64,000 nt of DNA, taken from positions 248,001 to 312,000 of the forward strand of contig NZ_JAVJQE010000013.1 of NCBI RefSeq assembly GCF_040218065.1. Direction: 5' to 3'. The notes under the pieces were generated by a model that saw nothing but the letters and a program-made list of their open reading frames with translations, made no database searches and was not told the origin of the DNA. The DNA comes from Marivibrio sp040218065. GTDB taxonomy: Bacteria > Pseudomonadota > Alphaproteobacteria > UBA8366 > Aestuariispiraceae. Position numbers and translations under genes: made by a program. Below, piece by piece: positions 60,985 to 64,000 of the stretch. How positions within the stretch are numbered: the stretch's first letter is position 1; each line of letters begins with the position of its first letter.

Positions 60985-61500
60985 TTGACCCGCTTGGCGA
61001 AAGCCGCACATGCGATCGACCGCGTCAGCCGAAGCATCGGCGCGGTCGCCGCCTGGGCGGCCTTGAGCATGGTGTTTCTGCAGACCGCCGTGGTGCTCGC
61101 CCGGCATCTTTTCGGCCTGGCGAGCGTCTTCGCGCAAGAACTCACGCTGTACGCCCACGCTGTGCTGATCACACTCGGCGCGGCGGCGGCGCTGTCCCGG
61201 GATCGGCACGTTCCGATCGATGCGGCGGTCAAGACCGCCCGCCCCCGCACTCGGGCCTGGATCGAGATCGCCGGCGTGCTGCTTCTCCTCCTACCGTTCT
61301 GCGCGGCGATCCTCTGGTTCAGCCTGGACTATGTCGCGGCCGCTTGGGCCGCCTTGGAGGGTTCGACCGAAACGGCGGGGGTGCCGGCGCGCTTTGCGCT
61401 GAAGACGTTGATCCCGCTCTTCGCGCTCCTGCTGGCGTTGCAGGGCGCGGCCTCGTTGTTGCGCGCGCTCGACGTGCTGCGCCGTCGCGACGAGGCCTGA
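60985..61500 (+). CDS. TRAP transporter small permease (DctQ-like), second set
   Basis: A 171-residue protein with four hydrophobic helices: IGAVAAWAALSMVFLQTAVVLARHLFGL, ELTLYAHAVLITLGAAAALSRDRHVPID (the DctQ RDRHVxID turn), IEIAGVLLLLLPFCAAILWFSL, and a final helix. Start TTG at 60985 with GGGAGG upstream at four-base spacing. It begins 57 bases after the tailed permease and precedes its own large permease by three bases. No binding protein belongs to this pair within the window. Confidence 0.88.
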   Translation: MTRLAKAAHAIDRVSRSIGAVAAWAALSMVFLQTAVVLARHLFGLASVFAQELTLYAHAVLITLGAAAALSRDRHVPIDAAVKTARPRTRAWIEIAGVLLLLLPFCAAILWFSLDYVAAAWAALEGSTETAGVPARFALKTLIPLFALLLALQGAASLLRALDVLRRRDEA

Positions 61501-61503
61501 ACG

Positions 61504-63099
61504 ATGGGGGTCGACACGCTTCTCACCCTCACGCTCGCCGGCGGGGTCGTCGCAGCCCTCCTGCTGGGCTTTCCCGTGGCCTTCACGCTCGGCGGAGGAG
61601 CGTTGCTCGCCGCTTGCCTGGGCGCGACGCTCGGCGTTTTCGACCTCGCCCTGCTGGGCGCCCTGCCCTCGCGTCTGTTCGGAGCGGTGCTGTGGAACGA
61701 GGTGTTGGCGGCGATCCCGCTTTTTATCGTCATGGGACTGATGCTTGAACGCTCGCGGCTGGCCGAGGACCTGTTGCAGGCGATCGACGCGCTGATCGGC
61801 CGGGCGCCGGGCGGCCTCGCCCTCGGGGTCACACTGGTCGGCATGCTGCTCGCCGCGTCCACCGGGGTCGTCGGGGCCAGCATCGCGACGTTGGGATTAC
61901 TGGCGTTGCCGACCCTGCTGCAGCGCGGCTACGCGCCGTCTTTCGCCTGCGGAACGGTCGCGGCCGCCGGAACGCTGGGCCAGATCATTCCGCCCTCCAT
62001 CGTGCTCGTGATACTCGGCGACCAGTTGACCGCCGCCTGGACCCGCGCCCAGCGCGAGATCGGCGTTCTGGCGCCCGAGCCGATGTCGGTCGGCGACCTG
62101 TTCGCCGGCGCTCTACTCCCGGGGCTGTTGCTGGTCGCGCTTTACCTGCTGTTTCAGTTCGTCTACGCCCGTCTCCGCCCGCAGGTCGCACCGGACGGGA
62201 CCGATGCGCGCGCGCGCCCCCCCGCGCCCTGGGAGCTGCTGCGCGCGCTCGTCCCGACGGCGGGCCTCATCCTGGCGGTGCTCGGCGCAATCCTGGCCGG
62301 CCTCGCCACGCCGACGGAAGCGGCGGCGCTGGGCGCGGCCGGCGCGACGCTTTTGGCCGGCGCCCGGGTCGATTGGGAGCGGCGCGCGCCGGCCCGCCTG
62401 ATTGGGATCGGCGTTCTCGGCCTGATCGCGGCGTTGGCGCTGGAGGCGGCGTTCGACCTGCGGCTCGGCCGGGAGGATCCGCCGATCGCGGATCAGGTCG
62501 CGATATGGGGGGCGGCGGCGGCCTGCCTCGCCGTCGCGCTCGGCCTCGGCGACGCCGTTCGGCGGCTGCATCGGGCCGGCGTGCTGACGGCCGTCAACCG
62601 GGAGACGCTGGACCTTGTCGCCATGATCTTCACGATCCTGATCGGCGCGTCCGTCTTCAGTCTGGTGTTTCGGGGACTCGGCGGCGAGGAGCTTGTCGCG
62701 GACGCGCTTCACAGCGCGCCGGGCGGCGTTTGGGGCGCGACGGCGCTGGTGCTGGGCGTGATGATCGCGCTCGGCTTCTTCTTGGATTTCGTCGAGATTT
62801 GCTTTGTTGTGGTGCCGATCGCCGCCCCGATGCTGCTGGCCAACGACGTCGTCAGCCCGATCTGGCTCGGCGTCATGATGGCCGTCGCGTTGCAGAGTTC
62901 GTTCCTGACGCCGCCCTTCGGATTCGCGCTGTTTTATCTACGCGGCGTCGCGCCGGAGGAGGTTGCGACCGCCGCGATCCACCGCGGCGCCCTGCCCTAT
63001 GTCGCACTGCAGATCGCAGCGCTCGGGGTGCTGGCGCTGGCGCCGCCCCTCGCGACTTGGCTGCCGGCGCGGCTTTTCGGCGGCGATTTTCCGATGTAG
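61504..63099 (+). CDS. TRAP transporter large permease (DctM-like), second set
   Basis: A 531-residue large permease: LAAIPLFIVMGLMLERSRLAEDLLQAID, AASTGVVGASIATLGLLALPTLL, GTLGQIIPPSIVLVILGDQL, FFLDFVEICFVVVPIAAPML, VALQSSFLTPPFGFALFYLRGVAP. It is clearly homologous to the permease part of the upstream gene but lacks any coiled-coil tail; it ends soon after the last helix. An insertion of about 60 residues with extra helices lies in the middle (about 300-360). It may share the TakP-like binding protein, or use one encoded elsewhere. Confidence 0.92.
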   Translation: MGVDTLLTLTLAGGVVAALLLGFPVAFTLGGGALLAACLGATLGVFDLALLGALPSRLFGAVLWNEVLAAIPLFIVMGLMLERSRLAEDLLQAIDALIGRAPGGLALGVTLVGMLLAASTGVVGASIATLGLLALPTLLQRGYAPSFACGTVAAAGTLGQIIPPSIVLVILGDQLTAAWTRAQREIGVLAPEPMSVGDLFAGALLPGLLLVALYLLFQFVYARLRPQVAPDGTDARARPPAPWELLRALVPTAGLILAVLGAILAGLATPTEAAALGAAGATLLAGARVDWERRAPARLIGIGVLGLIAALALEAAFDLRLGREDPPIADQVAIWGAAAACLAVALGLGDAVRRLHRAGVLTAVNRETLDLVAMIFTILIGASVFSLVFRGLGGEELVADALHSAPGGVWGATALVLGVMIALGFFLDFVEICFVVVPIAAPMLLANDVVSPIWLGVMMAVALQSSFLTPPFGFALFYLRGVAPEEVATAAIHRGALPYVALQIAALGVLALAPPLATWLPARLFGGDFPM

Positions 63100-63107
63100 C
63101 AGGGCCG

Positions 63108-63140
63108 AAAAAAGGCCCGGGCGATCCACTCGCCCGGGCC
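63108..63140 (-). terminator. Rho-independent terminator of bioY
   Basis: Read on the minus strand: GGCCCGGGCGA, five-base loop, TCGCCCGGGCC (11-bp perfect stem, 63114-63140), followed by TTTTTT (63108-63113). It lies 26 bases after the bioY stop codon and 8 bases after the end of the convergent TRAP gene, and may end both. Confidence 0.9.
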
Positions 63141-63166
63141 CGATTTCCGCCGCTCGCGCGGGCCGC

Positions 63167-63784
63167 TCAGCGCAGGCGCGTAACCGCCTTGCGCGCCAGC
63201 GGCAGCACGGCCGCGGCCAGCGCGATCTTGGCTGCGGCCCCGATCAGGAAGGGCAGCACGCCGCTGGCGACCGCCGCCTGGACGCCGCCGGCTACGTCGA
63301 GCCCCTTGGCCGCCATCAGGAAGGAGGTCAGCCACAGCGCGCCGAAACCGAAGATGATCGCCGTGCCCAGCGCATTCGCCGCCAGCGTGCGAAGGGGCGA
63401 GGCGTCCCAGCCGCGCTCCGCCAACCAGCCGACCGCGGCGGCGGCGAAGACGAATCCGACCAGATAGCCGGCCGTCGGGCCCATCATATAGGCGGGTCCC
63501 GCGCCCGGCCCGGCAAAGACCGGCAGCCCCATCACGCCTTCGGCCAGATAGGCGAGCACCGTCGCCCCGCCCAGCTTCCAGCCGTAGGCCATGCCGATCA
63601 CCAAGATCGCAAAGGTCTGCATCGTCATCGGCACGGGGAACATCGGCACGTTGATCTTGGCGGAGAGCGCGATCAGCGCCGTGCCGGCCAACACCAGGAT
63701 GATGTTGCGCGACAGCCGGCTCGCCCCCTCGGCGCGCCAAAGGCTATCGACCAGGGTGGGGTGCATCGTCGTCGTGTGGGCCAT
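63167..63784 (-). CDS. bioY: Biotin transporter BioY
   Basis: A 205-residue S component of the biotin ECF-type transporter with about six hydrophobic helices. Diagnostic stretches: ALSAKINVPMFPVPMTMQTFAILVIGMAYGWKLGGATVLAYLAEGVMGLPVFAGPGAGPAYMMGPTAGYLVGF, which holds the PVPMTxQTxAVLL-type signature. AAGGAG lies upstream of the ATG. No bioM/bioN are seen nearby, so it may work alone or with shared energising subunits. The upstream cupin gene ends 55 bases before it. Confidence 0.93.
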   Translation of the reverse strand: MAHTTTMHPTLVDSLWRAEGASRLSRNIILVLAGTALIALSAKINVPMFPVPMTMQTFAILVIGMAYGWKLGGATVLAYLAEGVMGLPVFAGPGAGPAYMMGPTAGYLVGFVFAAAAVGWLAERGWDASPLRTLAANALGTAIIFGFGALWLTSFLMAAKGLDVAGGVQAAVASGVLPFLIGAAAKIALAAAVLPLARKAVTRLR

Positions 63785-63839
63785 GGGAATTCCCTACTCC
63801 TTGTCCCGAATAGAACCGCTGTGTGCGCTTATAGCGCAC

Positions 63840-64000
63840 TCAACCCGGTGCGTCATGGGTTTCGAAGGCCGCAGGACTTGTGATCTCCAACAACTCGCAA
63901 TCGTCCGAGCAGCGCAGCAGTTCATGCGCAATCCCCGGCGGCTGGTGGACGCAGGCTCCCGCCTCCAGACGCACCAACCCCCGCCCTTCATACTCGAATT
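63840..64000 (-). CDS. Cupin-domain protein (C-terminal part, cut by the window)
   Basis: Only the last 53 codons are inside the window, ending at TGA 63840-63842. The residues FEYEGRGLVRLEAGACVHQPPGIAHELLRSDDCELLEITSPA have the second cupin-motif pattern (G-x5-PxGxxHxxxN-like, here PPGIAHELL), ending the beta-barrel. Such small cupins bind metal or a small ligand. The role is unknown; it may be cotranscribed with bioY. Confidence 0.7.
   Translation of the reverse strand, partial: FEYEGRGLVRLEAGACVHQPPGIAHELLRCSDDCELLEITSPAAFETHDAPG

Noticed and set aside
1..64000. tRNA or rRNA genes, prophage or insertion sequence
   Set aside because: No cloverleaf with conserved T-arm, no rRNA-like stretch, no transposase or phage structural gene was recognised when reading both strands; a dedicated search would be needed to exclude small RNAs.

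Overview
The window is a GC-rich (roughly two-thirds G+C), densely coded stretch of an alphaproteobacterial chromosome. The order scpB-scpA-nagZ-SPOR-argS-dgt on one strand, with erpA-xthA divergent, is a housekeeping block typical of Rhodospirillales-like Alphaproteobacteria. TRAP transporters, a betaine-type ProVWX system, MttB/dimethylglycine-dehydrogenase relatives, a D-glutamate pathway and flagellar genes suggest a motile heterotroph of marine or saline habitat living on amino acids, organic acids and methylated compounds. The order-level guess is inference from gene content. No rRNA, tRNA, CRISPR array, prophage or insertion sequence was seen. Layout. 1-7.5 kb: a partial isobutyryl-CoA-dehydrogenase-like gene, a GST, a GNAT, a Tat-exported flavin amine oxidase and a proVWX operon ending in a clear intrinsic terminator. 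7.5-16.2 kb: the housekeeping block. 16.2-17.4 kb: a small exported protein, yciA and REP-like palindromes. 17.5-22.7 kb: parE, then a less GC-rich, gene-poor interval with a LuxR-type regulator and two lipoproteins. 22.7-34.6 kb: a hydrolase broken by an in-frame amber codon, an isochorismatase-like gene, a DEAD-box helicase, cheZ, an NlpC/P60 enzyme, a TauE/SafE permease, a Hyi-like isomerase, an HD hydrolase, gamma-glutamyltransferase, folD and a class-V aminotransferase. 34.9-39.3 kb: a dimethylglycine-dehydrogenase-like FAD/GcvT protein diverging from an MttB-family protein. 39.5-43 kb: a DUF1501/DUF1800 pair and an orphan protein carrying an in-frame REP-like palindrome. 43.3-47.1 kb: dgcN-dgcA and two transglutaminase-like proteins. 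47.1-55.5 kb: a flavin reductase, a membrane methyltransferase, motA with two motB paralogues, an RDD protein, a circularly permuted ATP-grasp/alpha-E pair and bpt. 55.9-64 kb: a TakP-like TRAP set whose large permease has a coiled-coil tail of about 330 residues, a second TRAP QM pair without a binding protein, bioY and a partial cupin gene. How the genes may work together (inference): ProVWX could import betaine-like quaternary amines. The MttB-like, FAD/GcvT and FolD proteins could remove methyl groups and pass them to tetrahydrofolate. The aminotransferase, Hyi-like isomerase, gamma-glutamyltransferase and DgcN/DgcA handle glycine/serine/glyoxylate and glutamate carbon and nitrogen. The TRAP sets would import 2-oxo acids or other carboxylates. 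The strongest leads are the tailed TRAP permease, the two MotB paralogues sharing 83 identical bases, the palindrome inside a coding sequence, the amber-interrupted hydrolase, and the corrinoid-orphan MttB-like protein beside a THF-linked demethylase. No wholly new multi-gene system could be proven from sequence alone.
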